64,000 nt of DNA from assembly GCF_042680125.1 (NCBI RefSeq), contig NZ_JBHTNY010000004.1, one strand, 5' to 3'. Source of the DNA: Robinsoniella peoriensis (GTDB lineage Bacteria > Bacillota > Clostridia > Lachnospirales > Lachnospiraceae). Below are positions 7,812 to 16,658 of the stretch, in pieces; within the stretch, counting starts at the first letter, position 1, and every line of letters begins with the position of its first letter. A program made the position numbers and the translations under genes. The notes beneath the pieces were generated by a model that worked only from the letters and a program-made list of their open reading frames with translations, did not search any database and was not told the DNA's origin.

Positions 7812-8450
7812 ATGAAAATAGCATTAATCAATGAAAACAGCCAGGCAGCAAAAAATGCCATGATTTGCGATACCTTAAAAAAAGTTACAGAACCTATGGG
7901 ACATGAAGTTTATAATTATGGGATGTACAGTGACAAGGATCCACATCAGCTGACATATGTGCAGAATGGTATTCTTGCAGCAGTTTTGTTAAATTCAGGA
8001 GCAGCAGATTATGTAATTACAGGCTGTGGAACGGGAGAAGGCGCAATGCTGGCATGCAATGCATTTCCAGGCGTACTTTGCGGACATATCGTGGATGTTT
8101 CCGATGCATATATGTTTGCACAGATCAATGACGGAAATGCCATTGCGCTGCCATTTGCAAAAGGCTTTGGCTGGGGGGCGGAATTAAATCTCCAGTATAT
8201 TTTTGAAAAATTATTCGAAGGGGAAAGCGGACAGGGCTACCCAAGAGAGCGTGCGGTACCGGAACAGCGGAATAAAAAAATTCTGGATGAAGTTAAAAAG
8301 GTCACTCATACCGGTATGACAGACATTCTTAAGAATCTGGATCAGGAGTTAGTAAAAGGCGCTTTAAGCGGAGATAAATTCCAGGAATATTTCTTTGCAA
8401 ACTGCAAGTGTGATAAAATCGCAGATTGTGTAAAGACAATTCTGGCATAA
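7812..8450 (+). CDS. RpiB/LacA/LacB-family sugar-phosphate isomerase-like protein
   Basis: 212-residue protein with the RpiB/LacAB fold signature: an N-terminal MKIALINENS strand, YNYGMY, and the anion-binding TGCGTGEGAMLACNAFPGVLCG loop around residues 76-97, corresponding to the GTGxG of ribose-5-phosphate isomerase B. It is about 60 residues longer than RpiB, with an extra C-terminal helical part (NKKILDEVKKV onward). It is the third gene of the kduI operon (24-base gap, AAGGAG ribosome site), so a role in uronate or deoxy-sugar isomerisation is inferred. The true substrate is unknown and there is no evidence that it uses ribose 5-phosphate. Confidence 0.8.
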   Translation: MKIALINENSQAAKNAMICDTLKKVTEPMGHEVYNYGMYSDKDPHQLTYVQNGILAAVLLNSGAADYVITGCGTGEGAMLACNAFPGVLCGHIVDVSDAYMFAQINDGNAIALPFAKGFGWGAELNLQYIFEKLFEGESGQGYPRERAVPEQRNKKILDEVKKVTHTGMTDILKNLDQELVKGALSGDKFQEYFFANCKCDKIADCVKTILA

Positions 8451-8466
8451 CAAAAGGAGCAGCAAT

Positions 8467-9252
8467 ATGCTAAGTATTAAAGTATTGGACAGGGATGATA
8501 AAACAATAGCAGTCAGCCGGGGAGAAGAGGAAGTGAACCTGGTGTGTGCAAGAGAGTACAGGGAAGGCGACCGTATTATCCTGGAAGTGGATTGTGAACA
8601 GGGATATCTGTGGCTGCAGGTGGATGATGCTCTCGGCAAGTCCCTGGTGTACGTGACGGGAAATGTGGCATTCACTATTCCGTTCGGGGAAAAAAGAATC
8701 AGCTATTCACCAAAAGCATTTTACGGAACAAAGCACCTGATTACAGCCAGAACTGCAAAAGATTATGAGGTTAAAGCTTATCGCAATCTGGCATATAATA
8801 TTAATGACCAGCATGGGGATACCAATTGTTATCCTCATGCCACGGCTAACGTGGAGACCAGAGGGGAGGCTGTTTTTGCAGCCAGAAACGCAATTGATGG
8901 AGTGACGGTAAACAGCAGTCATGGGGAATGGCCCTATGAGTCCTGGGGAATCAACAGACAGGATGATGCGGTTATGAGAATTGATTTTGGACGTACTGTA
9001 GAGGTTGATCAGGTGGTGCTTTACACCAGAGCGGACTTCCCCCATGATAACTGGTGGAAAAAAGCAGTCCTCACTTTCTCAGATGGAAGTACTCTGGAAT
9101 TAGACATGAAAAAAAGCGCTTTGCCCCATATAAAAGCTTTCGAGAAAAAACAGATTAACTGGGTTGAAATCAGCCAGTTAATAAAATCAAAAGAGCCATC
9201 GCCATTTCCGGCGCTGACCCAGATGGAAGTATACGGTACAGACCTTCTATAA
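8467..9252 (+). CDS. Cytoplasmic discoidin/galactose-binding-like protein of the kdu operon
   Basis: 261 residues with no signal peptide or membrane segment. The C-terminal half (about residues 105-260) looks like an F5/8-type (discoidin) beta-sandwich: HATANVETRGEAVFAARNAIDG, SWGINRQDDAVMRIDFGRTVEVDQVVLYTR and FPALTQMEVYG are typical strand positions. The N-terminal half may be a second beta-sandwich. It has AAAGGAG upstream, follows the RpiB-like gene by 16 bases, and overlaps the convergent AraC gene by 6 bases. A sugar-binding role inside the cell is inferred from fold resemblance and operon position only; no catalytic residues are recognised. Confidence 0.7.
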   Translation: MLSIKVLDRDDKTIAVSRGEEEVNLVCAREYREGDRIILEVDCEQGYLWLQVDDALGKSLVYVTGNVAFTIPFGEKRISYSPKAFYGTKHLITARTAKDYEVKAYRNLAYNINDQHGDTNCYPHATANVETRGEAVFAARNAIDGVTVNSSHGEWPYESWGINRQDDAVMRIDFGRTVEVDQVVLYTRADFPHDNWWKKAVLTFSDGSTLELDMKKSALPHIKAFEKKQINWVEISQLIKSKEPSPFPALTQMEVYGTDLL

Positions 9253-9795
9253 TAGCCTGCCCGCATAAGCAGAAGGCGTCTTGCCGGTCTCATTTTTGAA
9301 AACCCGGCTGAAATACCTGGCGTCCTCATAGCCTGCGGCGGCAGCTATGGATTTAATATCTGCATCGATGTCTTTTTTTAAAAGCTGCTTTGCATGTTCC
9401 ATGCGAAGATTAGTCATATACTGCAGCGGCGAAATGCCGCTGTTTTTTTTGTATATACGGTTAATATAAGAAGAAGTATAGCCAAAGCGTTCGGACAGGT
9501 CATTTAGTGAAATCTTACAGTTGAAATTATCTTCAATATATTTTTTCAGATTCTCATAAAGGGAGTCTGCATTCATCCCCGGGGTATGTTGCCGGATGAT
9601 TTCCATTAGCGATGAAGAGACGTCTGCACAGAGAGCCTCCGGGTCTTTGTATGTATAGAACCTGCATAGTATCTGTGACATATAATTCCGGCATATATTT
9701 TCTTCTACGTGAAATAAGGATGGAAGCGCATGATAAATTTCATACAAAAAGGCATCTTCCGTTACAATTACGGTTATTGTCGCATTCGTACTCAT
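9247..9795 (-). CDS. AraC-type HTH protein lacking a receiver domain
   Basis: 182 residues. The last 100 form a full AraC/YesN DNA-binding domain (KISLNDLSERFGYTSSYINRIYKK, then SIAAAAGYEDARYFSRVFKNETGKTPSAY). The first 80 resemble the linker that precedes the HTH in YesN-type response regulators, but there is no receiver domain with the phospho-acceptor aspartate. The start is well supported: GGAGGG lies 7 bases before the ATG. It overlaps the 3' end of the YesM-type kinase gene by 56 bases, where a complete response regulator would be expected. It may be an internally deleted response regulator or a genuine receiver-less partner. Confidence 0.8.
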   Translation of the reverse strand: MSTNATITVIVTEDAFLYEIYHALPSLFHVEENICRNYMSQILCRFYTYKDPEALCADVSSSLMEIIRQHTPGMNADSLYENLKKYIEDNFNCKISLNDLSERFGYTSSYINRIYKKNSGISPLQYMTNLRMEHAKQLLKKDIDADIKSIAAAAGYEDARYFSRVFKNETGKTPSAYAGRLL

Positions 9796-11575
9796 TTATA
9801 TTCCCTCCTATTTTAATGAAAGCTCCCTGGTCTGTATTTTTGATCTCAAATACAAACAGATTGCTGTAAAACAGCTTTAGCCGCAGATATATATTGGCGA
9901 TACCCATCCCGTTTATTGTCAGTTCGGGATAATTTTCTTCTTTGTTCAGGCTTTCGATTTTCTGATTTACCTGGTTGATTGCCTCATCCGTAAATCCGTT
10001 CCCGTTATCGCTGATTTCGGTATACCAGTAATTTTCTTCCAGCCAGGAATGAATCTTTATCTGCAGTGTTTTTCCGTCCTCTCTGGAATATTTTACACTG
10101 TTTTCTACCAATGGCTGAATAATCAGGCGGGGGATAGGCAGAAAGCAGAGCCCCGGTTCAATGTGATAATCAAAGGAAATTTTGTCACCAAACCGGATAG
10201 ACATCAGGTCAGTGTAATTGCGCGTATGTTTTAATTCCTGTTCAAAGGTCGTGTTTTTGGAATAATCTTCGGTTATATAACGCAGCATCTGAGTTAGCTT
10301 GATACACATATCAGCTACCTGCATATCATCGTGCTCTTCCGCCATAATGGAGATAATAGTCAGGGAGTTGTATAGAAAATGTGAATCCATCTGTGCCTGC
10401 AGTGCCATAATCTGAGCGTGGACAGATAAAGTCTTGGATTTTACAATATCGTCCAGGGATTCTTTTAAACGGACCTGCATCCGGTTATATGCATCGCTTA
10501 ACAGTTCCAGTTCATTTAAGTTGCTGTCGGGCACATAGGCGGATTCTTCTGAAATGGAGTCCAGTTCCAGATGGGAGATGCTGTCTTTTAAGCGTATGAT
10601 GGGTCTGGTAATACTCTGGGCTACCCGGTAAGATATTGTCGTCAGCAGTAAAAGTGACACGGCTGCAATCAGGATACCAATGTTACGGTAAAAATGCTGA
10701 TTGGTGAGGATATAAGAATCGGGAGTAATCAAAAGGGTAGTGAATCCCGTGAAATCAGAAGTATGTGTAGTAACAATCTCACGTTCTTTCGTATTTGGAT
10801 TTATAAAGCTGGTTTCATTTTTGAAATCCAGTGAAATATAATGGTTAAGCAGCTTCTGATCCAGGTCATAGGGATAGATTAACTTTTTGTTTTTATCAAA
10901 TATCAGAACTGTTTCCGCATGACGGTTAAAAGAATAAATGGTGTCAGAAATTACCCGGTCCAGTGTATTGTAATTAATCTGTATTTCTATGACGGCCTTT
11001 GGGATAGTCAATGCATAACGTCCAAAGCAGCGGAGCATGGAAATGGTGTGGACATCCTTGTCAATCTTATAAATGGTACCGCTGTCGGTAGGCATTATAT
11101 TTTTTGCCCCATTTAAGTCAATGGTAGGCTGTATTAAATCTTGTTTTATGCTGGAAGTAAGTTCATAAGGCTGATAGTCATAGCGCTGGCCAAATGTAAT
11201 CAGATGATTATCTTCCAGATTCAGGATATTCATGTGGAAAAACTCAAAATCATAACCGCATATTGTGTAAATGGTATTCTGAAATGCCCGGTCAAATGCC
11301 AGTTTGCGCCGGGAAGCATTTTCAAAAACATATTCCCGCACTACATCAGATTCCAGCATCTTCTTTTGGAGGACATTTATATTGTCAAAAGTCTGCTCAA
11401 TCTGATGGGATATAATTTTTGTACTTTGCCTGGAGGTTGCCGTATAGTTTTTCACAAAAGTATTGTAAGAAACAAAATAATACAGAAAGCTGGTAAATAG
11501 AGTCAGTAATAAAATAATTGACCCATAGGATAAAAAAATCTTGGTTTTAATAGAAGAAAATAAGTTGGCCTTCAT
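9740..11575 (-). CDS. YesM-type sensor histidine kinase
   Basis: 611-residue membrane kinase. A transmembrane segment near residues 12-34 and another near 285-305 bracket an extracellular Cache-like sensing domain. A HAMP linker (ITRPIIRLKDSI) follows, then the His_kinase domain with SHFLYNSLTII and a HATPase domain with LVENSVKYS, ISDNGNGF and NGMGIANIYLRL. The H-box reads MDSHFLYN where relatives usually have INPHFLYN, so proline is replaced by serine. The start is placed at 11575 with GAGG upstream; the open frame continues to 11647. The partner gene overlapping its 3' end lacks a receiver. The ligand is unknown; such kinases usually sense sugars. Confidence 0.88.
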   Translation of the reverse strand: MKANLFSSIKTKIFLSYGSIILLLTLFTSFLYYFVSYNTFVKNYTATSRQSTKIISHQIEQTFDNINVLQKKMLESDVVREYVFENASRRKLAFDRAFQNTIYTICGYDFEFFHMNILNLEDNHLITFGQRYDYQPYELTSSIKQDLIQPTIDLNGAKNIMPTDSGTIYKIDKDVHTISMLRCFGRYALTIPKAVIEIQINYNTLDRVISDTIYSFNRHAETVLIFDKNKKLIYPYDLDQKLLNHYISLDFKNETSFINPNTKEREIVTTHTSDFTGFTTLLITPDSYILTNQHFYRNIGILIAAVSLLLLTTISYRVAQSITRPIIRLKDSISHLELDSISEESAYVPDSNLNELELLSDAYNRMQVRLKESLDDIVKSKTLSVHAQIMALQAQMDSHFLYNSLTIISIMAEEHDDMQVADMCIKLTQMLRYITEDYSKNTTFEQELKHTRNYTDLMSIRFGDKISFDYHIEPGLCFLPIPRLIIQPLVENSVKYSREDGKTLQIKIHSWLEENYWYTEISDNGNGFTDEAINQVNQKIESLNKEENYPELTINGMGIANIYLRLKLFYSNLFVFEIKNTDQGAFIKIGGNINEYECDNNRNCNGRCLFV

Positions 11576-11775
11576 AAGGGTGTCCTCACTGTGTAAATTG
11601 TATAGTAAATATGTAAATATAATCTGCTCTTTGTTAATATAACACATAGAGACAAGGATGGAAAGAGAGAAAACGGTACTGATGGGTGGACAATCCGGAC
11701 ATATTATTGACTTTTTTTAAAATACGCTTATAATTACAACTAAATATTCTTTTATTGTATAAGGAGGGAAAACAG

Positions 11776-12354
11776 ATGCAGACAAAGGTAACCCGGGAAG
11801 AAGCACTGGAATTATTAAAAAAATATAATCAGGAACCATTTCATATGGTTCACGCGCTCACGGTAGAAGGAGTAATGAGATGGTATGCCAAAGAACTGGG
11901 GTATGGAGACGAGGCAGATTTTTGGGGAATGGCAGGTTTGCTGCATGATATTGATTTTGAAAAATATCCGGAAGAACATTGTATAAAAGCACCGGATTTA
12001 TTAAAGGAGATTGAGGCAGAGGAAGAGCTGATTCATGCAATTTGCAGCCATGGTTATGGAATTGTGGTGGATGTAAAACCATTACATGAGATGGAAAAGG
12101 TACTGTTTGCTGCCGATGAACTGACAGGACTGATTGGTGCGGCAGCGCGCATGCGTCCGTCTAAGAGTGTTATGGATATGGAAGTATCCAGCCTGAAAAA
12201 GAAATTTAAGGATAAGAAATTTGCTGCAGGCTGTTCCAGGGATATTATTAGAACAGGAGCAGAACAGCTGGGCTGGGATCTGGATAAGTTATTTGAAATG
12301 ACAATTCTGGCAATGCGTAATTGTGAAAAAGAAGTTTGTGAAGAAATAAAATAA
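11776..12354 (+). CDS. HD-domain phosphohydrolase
   Basis: 192-residue cytoplasmic protein of the HD superfamily. The metal ligands are recognisable as HMVHALTVEG (first His), GLLHDIDFEKYPEEH (HD pair plus His), ICSHGYG and FAADELTGL (aspartate). The start at 11776 has AAGGAGG at 11761-11767. Relatives act on nucleotides or phosphorylated signalling molecules, but the substrate cannot be deduced. It is a single gene divergent from the YesM kinase and is followed by a GC-rich terminator hairpin. Confidence 0.85.
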   Translation: MQTKVTREEALELLKKYNQEPFHMVHALTVEGVMRWYAKELGYGDEADFWGMAGLLHDIDFEKYPEEHCIKAPDLLKEIEAEEELIHAICSHGYGIVVDVKPLHEMEKVLFAADELTGLIGAAARMRPSKSVMDMEVSSLKKKFKDKKFAAGCSRDIIRTGAEQLGWDLDKLFEMTILAMRNCEKEVCEEIK

Positions 12355-12367
12355 ATTTCTTTCCTGG

Positions 12368-12391
12368 CTGCCCCGGCAGCGGGGCTTTATT
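12368..12391 (+). terminator. Intrinsic terminator after the HD gene
   Basis: GCCCC pairs with GGGGC around a ggcagc loop and is followed by TTTATT, a few bases after the HD stop codon. The MATE remnant begins within or directly behind it. Confidence 0.55.
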
Positions 12392-12718
12392 GGAACGTCA
12401 GATGCAAACTTTACGAATTTTGCAGTAAAATGCACCAGGATTTATATGCTTGGAATTTTTACAGCCGGTTTTCAGGTCGTTTCCACCAGTTATTTTCAAT
12501 CCACCGGGCAGCCCATGAAGGCATCTGTATTGTCCATGCTGCGGCAGTTAATTCTCCTGATCCCGTTTATCCTGATTATGCCTCTGTTTTTAGGATTGGA
12601 TGGCATATTAATTGCAGGCCCGATGGCGGATATTATTTCCGCATTGATCGTTGCTGTATTTGCAGTTCATGAGTTGAAAAAGCTGTCAAAGAGCTGCGCA
12701 ACTAACCCCGCAATTTAA
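12383..12718 (+). pseudogene. MATE-family efflux transporter, C-terminal remnant
   Basis: An open frame of about 110 codons whose protein matches the last two or three helices of MATE (NorM/DinF-type) multidrug transporters: FTAGFQVVSTSYFQSTGQP, SMLRQLILLIPFILIMPL, GLDGILIAGPMADIISALI and a final HELKKL. The intact family is about 450 residues; everything before this part is missing, and the frame begins directly behind the terminator of the HD gene. The first ATG (12446) has no ribosome site. It is best read as the surviving 3' end of a gene removed by deletion. The stretch from 12354 to 12739 holds nothing else. Confidence 0.75.
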
Positions 12719-12738
12719 TAAATCTGTTACTCAAAAAT

Positions 12739-14631
12739 TTAGCATGAAGCGGAATCCAGATATATCATGGTTTTTTCAACATTAAAACTTGGCTGCAAAT
12801 GCTCTACATATACACCTACAATCGCTCTTTTTTGATTCAGATTCAGCCAGTCATATTTAAAAAGTCCCTGACTGCCGGACATTTTCAGCGTACCGTCCAG
12901 ATAGACATCCAGGTCCTGATACTGCATCCGTATTCTGACTTTTGTGAAATATAGAGGAGCCTGTACATGGATATACATTCCTGATTCTAAAAAACTCATT
13001 ACCTCTCCAGGATAGCTCTCTGTTTCTGTTTCAACCGTTATTTTATGTCCGCTTTTTACCGTGGAGTAATCACTGCGGGGAGTATTTCCGATGTGATATG
13101 CAACCCGGATACAGATTACAATGCCCATAAAGTTATAGATACTCCATACCAGATTAACGACGAAAGGAATAAGCGTTATATACCCCAGGTGGAGGAATAG
13201 ACCTCCTGTAATCCAGGAAAACAGGGTAATTGCTGCAATTACCATATGAGGCAGGATTACCTGTGCCTGAAAATGGGAACGGTCATCTCTCATTTCTTTG
13301 GGTGTAACGGCAAAGTTTAAACTTGCACTGAAGAATTCCCGTAAAACAGAGAGACACATGTGGGGTGCCATTGCTATTTCATAATAATGAGCCCACTTCA
13401 GACTTCTGGTATTGGATATCATAGCGTAGAAAGACGTCATCTGACCAATAAAAAACGGCAGGAAGAAAGTCAGGATTCCTGCAAGATCCGCCTGCATTGC
13501 CAGTTTGGTCGTCAGAAGAAACCATATCGGGCAAAAGGTAAAGATCAATTTGGAGAATCCGGTATACCAGTAAATGTCTCCACCCAGATAAGCCAGCTTC
13601 TGCCAGTTGCTCAGACCCTTCATGCGCAGAGGGTGGTATTCTCTGGAAGTCTGGATATTTCCCCTGCACCACCGGTCTCTCTGGATCACAAGATCAGTAT
13701 AAGTGGAGGCTGTGAGTCCCAGTACCAGCACCTCATTAATAAAGACAGACTGGTAACCGGCAGCCTGTAAAAGCATGCCTACAGCCATATCTTCAGTGAT
13801 CGTATTAGTAGGATACATACCAATGTCCATAATACTATCCCTTCGAAAAACAGCATTTGTGCCTACGTGGAGGACTGCACCTACGGCAGCACGTGACTCC
13901 TGGATTTCGCGCATAAAAAAATCCTGTTCATTGGGAATTTCTCTTCCCAGATTACGCTGATACATGTCTTTGTTGTAATAGACTTGTGGTGTCTGTACAA
14001 AAGCTGTTTCGGCATCGGAAAAATAACCTACCGTATGTTTCAGAAAGTTTTTAGAGCAAATCATATCCGCATCCAGGACCGCAAATAATTCTCCGGAAGA
14101 GTGCAGAAGAGCATTATTCAGGTTTCCTGCTTTAGCGCCTTCATTGGATCCCCGGGTCATATAGTTGACGCCGCAGCGGGCAGCCAGTCTTTTCATATAC
14201 CTGCGCTGTCCGTCATCGCAGATGTAGATATTAAGATTATCCCTTGGATAGTCCAGATTAAGGGCTGCTAAAACCGTAGTTTCCACCAGATCTTCCCCTT
14301 CATTGTAAGTACAGATAAAGATATCAACTGTGGGGATATGGCCGCCAAAGTCGTCAAGTGACTTTTTCTTAAGTTTATATTTCCTGCTTAATAGCAGCTG
14401 GGATATGAGAAACTGGGCAATTCCCAGAAGCTCCCCGCCAAGCAGCAGCACTCCTAAACACAATTCCATAATACTTGCAGTTGGAATTACGGTCACTCTC
14501 CAGATAATATAGATAAAAGTAATCATAAAATTCCACCAAACCAATATTCTGGAGCTGCATCTGTTTCGTTTAACTAGATAGGAAATTAGAAAAGAGCCGC
14601 CAACGGCAGCAAGGAAATATAAGAATCCCAT
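12739..14631 (-). CDS. Membrane glycosyltransferase, cellulose-synthase-like (GT2) with PilZ-like C-terminus
   Basis: 630-residue processive GT2 enzyme. N-terminal transmembrane helices are followed by the catalytic domain with FICTYNEGEDLV, ICDDGQRR, LDADM (metal DxD), ITEDMAVGM (catalytic base) and QRDRWCRG (QxxRW). Four or more membrane helices follow, then a PilZ-like beta domain (about residues 500-625). The RxxxR part of a c-di-GMP motif is not obvious, so control by c-di-GMP is uncertain. It is likely to polymerise and export a beta-linked polysaccharide. It stands alone, without bcsB/bcsC-type partners. GAGGTG precedes the start. The exact polymer is unknown. Confidence 0.87.
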   Translation of the reverse strand: MGFLYFLAAVGGSFLISYLVKRNRCSSRILVWWNFMITFIYIIWRVTVIPTASIMELCLGVLLLGGELLGIAQFLISQLLLSRKYKLKKKSLDDFGGHIPTVDIFICTYNEGEDLVETTVLAALNLDYPRDNLNIYICDDGQRRYMKRLAARCGVNYMTRGSNEGAKAGNLNNALLHSSGELFAVLDADMICSKNFLKHTVGYFSDAETAFVQTPQVYYNKDMYQRNLGREIPNEQDFFMREIQESRAAVGAVLHVGTNAVFRRDSIMDIGMYPTNTITEDMAVGMLLQAAGYQSVFINEVLVLGLTASTYTDLVIQRDRWCRGNIQTSREYHPLRMKGLSNWQKLAYLGGDIYWYTGFSKLIFTFCPIWFLLTTKLAMQADLAGILTFFLPFFIGQMTSFYAMISNTRSLKWAHYYEIAMAPHMCLSVLREFFSASLNFAVTPKEMRDDRSHFQAQVILPHMVIAAITLFSWITGGLFLHLGYITLIPFVVNLVWSIYNFMGIVICIRVAYHIGNTPRSDYSTVKSGHKITVETETESYPGEVMSFLESGMYIHVQAPLYFTKVRIRMQYQDLDVYLDGTLKMSGSQGLFKYDWLNLNQKRAIVGVYVEHLQPSFNVEKTMIYLDSASC

Positions 14632-14830
14632 TTATGAATACACCTCGTTTGGTTTTATTGATTTATTGCAGTCATTTACCTTATAGTATTACTTGGATTT
14701 TGGGAAAGTATGCAGACCTTTTTACACGATCCCAATGTATCACTATATTTTATGTACAAATGGTACAGACTTATGGTAAAATATTCCCCATAAGACCATG
14801 AACATTCATAACAGGAAATGGGGAGGTTAA

Positions 14831-16645
14831 GTGAAGATCTTACACAAAGCGGTAAAATGGTTTGGATCACAGGGGATTGCCAAGAAAATTCTCATTGTTC
14901 TTTTGGTAGTTTCCATTATTCCAATTTTATGTATACAGTTCATTTCTTACAAAATCAGTACGTCTACCATTAAGGCGCAGACGGGTGAACTTATACTGGC
15001 AAATCTGGAACAGTCGGCAAACAGTGTGGAAAATTTTCTGGAAACTTATGATAAGTTAATTATGAATATTTATACGGACAGTGATTATGTTACCTATCTT
15101 AAACCCATTAATACATGGGATTCCGGAGAATTTTATGCTGCAAAGCATGAGCTGGTAAACCGTCTGCAGAATATTTCATATGTAAATCCGGATATTTTGG
15201 GAATTGCGATTGTTGGATTATATGGGGATACCGTGTTTTATGACAGCGTAACGGCTTCCGGAAATGAGAACTTCTGTTTCGAAGGAGATAAAATGAGGTA
15301 TAGTCCGCTGTTTCAGGAATCCATGGAGGAAAAGCACACGATTTATTCGAAAAGCTATCATAAAATGGATTCGGAATATGGGGAAAAGAACTATCTGTAT
15401 ATTGCCCATCAGCTTACGGATTTTAACAGTTATGGAGAAGGACCGATTGGAAGTATCATTATCTGCGTGGATGAGGCAGCTTTCGGAGAGGTGTATGCCC
15501 AGGGAAATCATACGGAGTCAAATGTTACTTTTGTAGTGAATAAAAACGGCGATATTATTTCTTATCCGGAAAAGGCTTATGTGGGAGCTAATATTTTTGA
15601 GGATGAAAAGGATGAGGACAATATCGGTCAGGCGTCAAAAGAGTATATTCAGAAAATTAAATATGAATCCAAAAAGAAACTGGAAGTCAATTTTAAAAGT
15701 ATCCGGGACGGTGAATTCTATATTGTCAATGTGCAGGATTTGAATTACACCTTATCCAATGTGTGGTATATATCCGTTTTGATTATTTTAATCGGACTTT
15801 TGGTAGGAATTCTGTGTATGCTGATAGCCATTTCCTTTTCGGATATGACGGATAAATCAGTAAAAAAAATACTCCATGGGATGAATAAGGCATATAAAGG
15901 GGATTATGATGTCCGGATAGAGATGGAGGGAAATGATGAATTTGCCCAGATCTCCGAGCATTTTAATCACATGATCCAGAAAATCAAGAAATCCAATGCG
16001 ATGGAGAAGGAAGCGATTGTCCGGGAAAAGAATGCGGAGATAAAATCACTGGAGGCACAGATCAATCCGCATTTCTTATATAACACGCTGGATACCATCA
16101 ATTGGATGGCGATTGCCCACGAAGAGTTTACCATCAGCCGTATGCTTACAAGTCTTGCAGTGATACTGCGTTACAGCGTCCATAAGAGCAATGAGATCGT
16201 GGAACTGAGCAATGAGCTGGAATATCTGAAGAAATATGTTTATTTACAGCAGCAGCGTTTTGATTATTCTTTTCAGTGCATTCTTCATGTGGAAGAAGAA
16301 GTTCTGAATTGTAAAATACATAAGCTTTTAATACAGCCGCTGATTGAAAATACGATAGTTCATGGATTCCCGGGCAACACGGGATTTGATGAGATCAATC
16401 TTAGGATTCACAGGATTGATGATACGAATATAGAAATTGTAGTAGAAGACAATGGAAAAGGCATGGAACCGGAACTTGCAGAATTCTTTAATCACTTTGA
16501 TTATCGCAAAGAGAGGATTGAATCCAGCATAGGAGTCCGTAATGTAATTACCAGAGTGAAACTCTATTATGGAGAATCGGGACATTTTCATGTTGTTTCC
16601 AGTGAAAACGGCACATCGGTAACGATTACAATTCCATATGAGTAG
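14831..16645 (+). CDS. YesM-type sensor histidine kinase of the mannoside locus
   Basis: 604-residue kinase beginning at GTG with GGGAGG just upstream. A transmembrane helix (about residues 19-40), an extracellular Cache-like domain, a second helix (about 315-338), a HAMP segment, an H-box INPHFLYNTLDTINWM near residue 415, and an ATPase domain (LIQPLIENTIVHG, VEDNGKGM, SIGVRNVITRVKLYYG) are visible. It overlaps nothing, and the cognate response regulator starts 13 bases after its stop. It is likely to sense a sugar outside the cell and to control the ABC transporter / alpha-mannosidase operon that follows. Confidence 0.92.
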   Translation: MKILHKAVKWFGSQGIAKKILIVLLVVSIIPILCIQFISYKISTSTIKAQTGELILANLEQSANSVENFLETYDKLIMNIYTDSDYVTYLKPINTWDSGEFYAAKHELVNRLQNISYVNPDILGIAIVGLYGDTVFYDSVTASGNENFCFEGDKMRYSPLFQESMEEKHTIYSKSYHKMDSEYGEKNYLYIAHQLTDFNSYGEGPIGSIIICVDEAAFGEVYAQGNHTESNVTFVVNKNGDIISYPEKAYVGANIFEDEKDEDNIGQASKEYIQKIKYESKKKLEVNFKSIRDGEFYIVNVQDLNYTLSNVWYISVLIILIGLLVGILCMLIAISFSDMTDKSVKKILHGMNKAYKGDYDVRIEMEGNDEFAQISEHFNHMIQKIKKSNAMEKEAIVREKNAEIKSLEAQINPHFLYNTLDTINWMAIAHEEFTISRMLTSLAVILRYSVHKSNEIVELSNELEYLKKYVYLQQQRFDYSFQCILHVEEEVLNCKIHKLLIQPLIENTIVHGFPGNTGFDEINLRIHRIDDTNIEIVVEDNGKGMEPELAEFFNHFDYRKERIESSIGVRNVITRVKLYYGESGHFHVVSSENGTSVTITIPYE

Positions 16646-16658
16646 GGAGGATGAGAGT

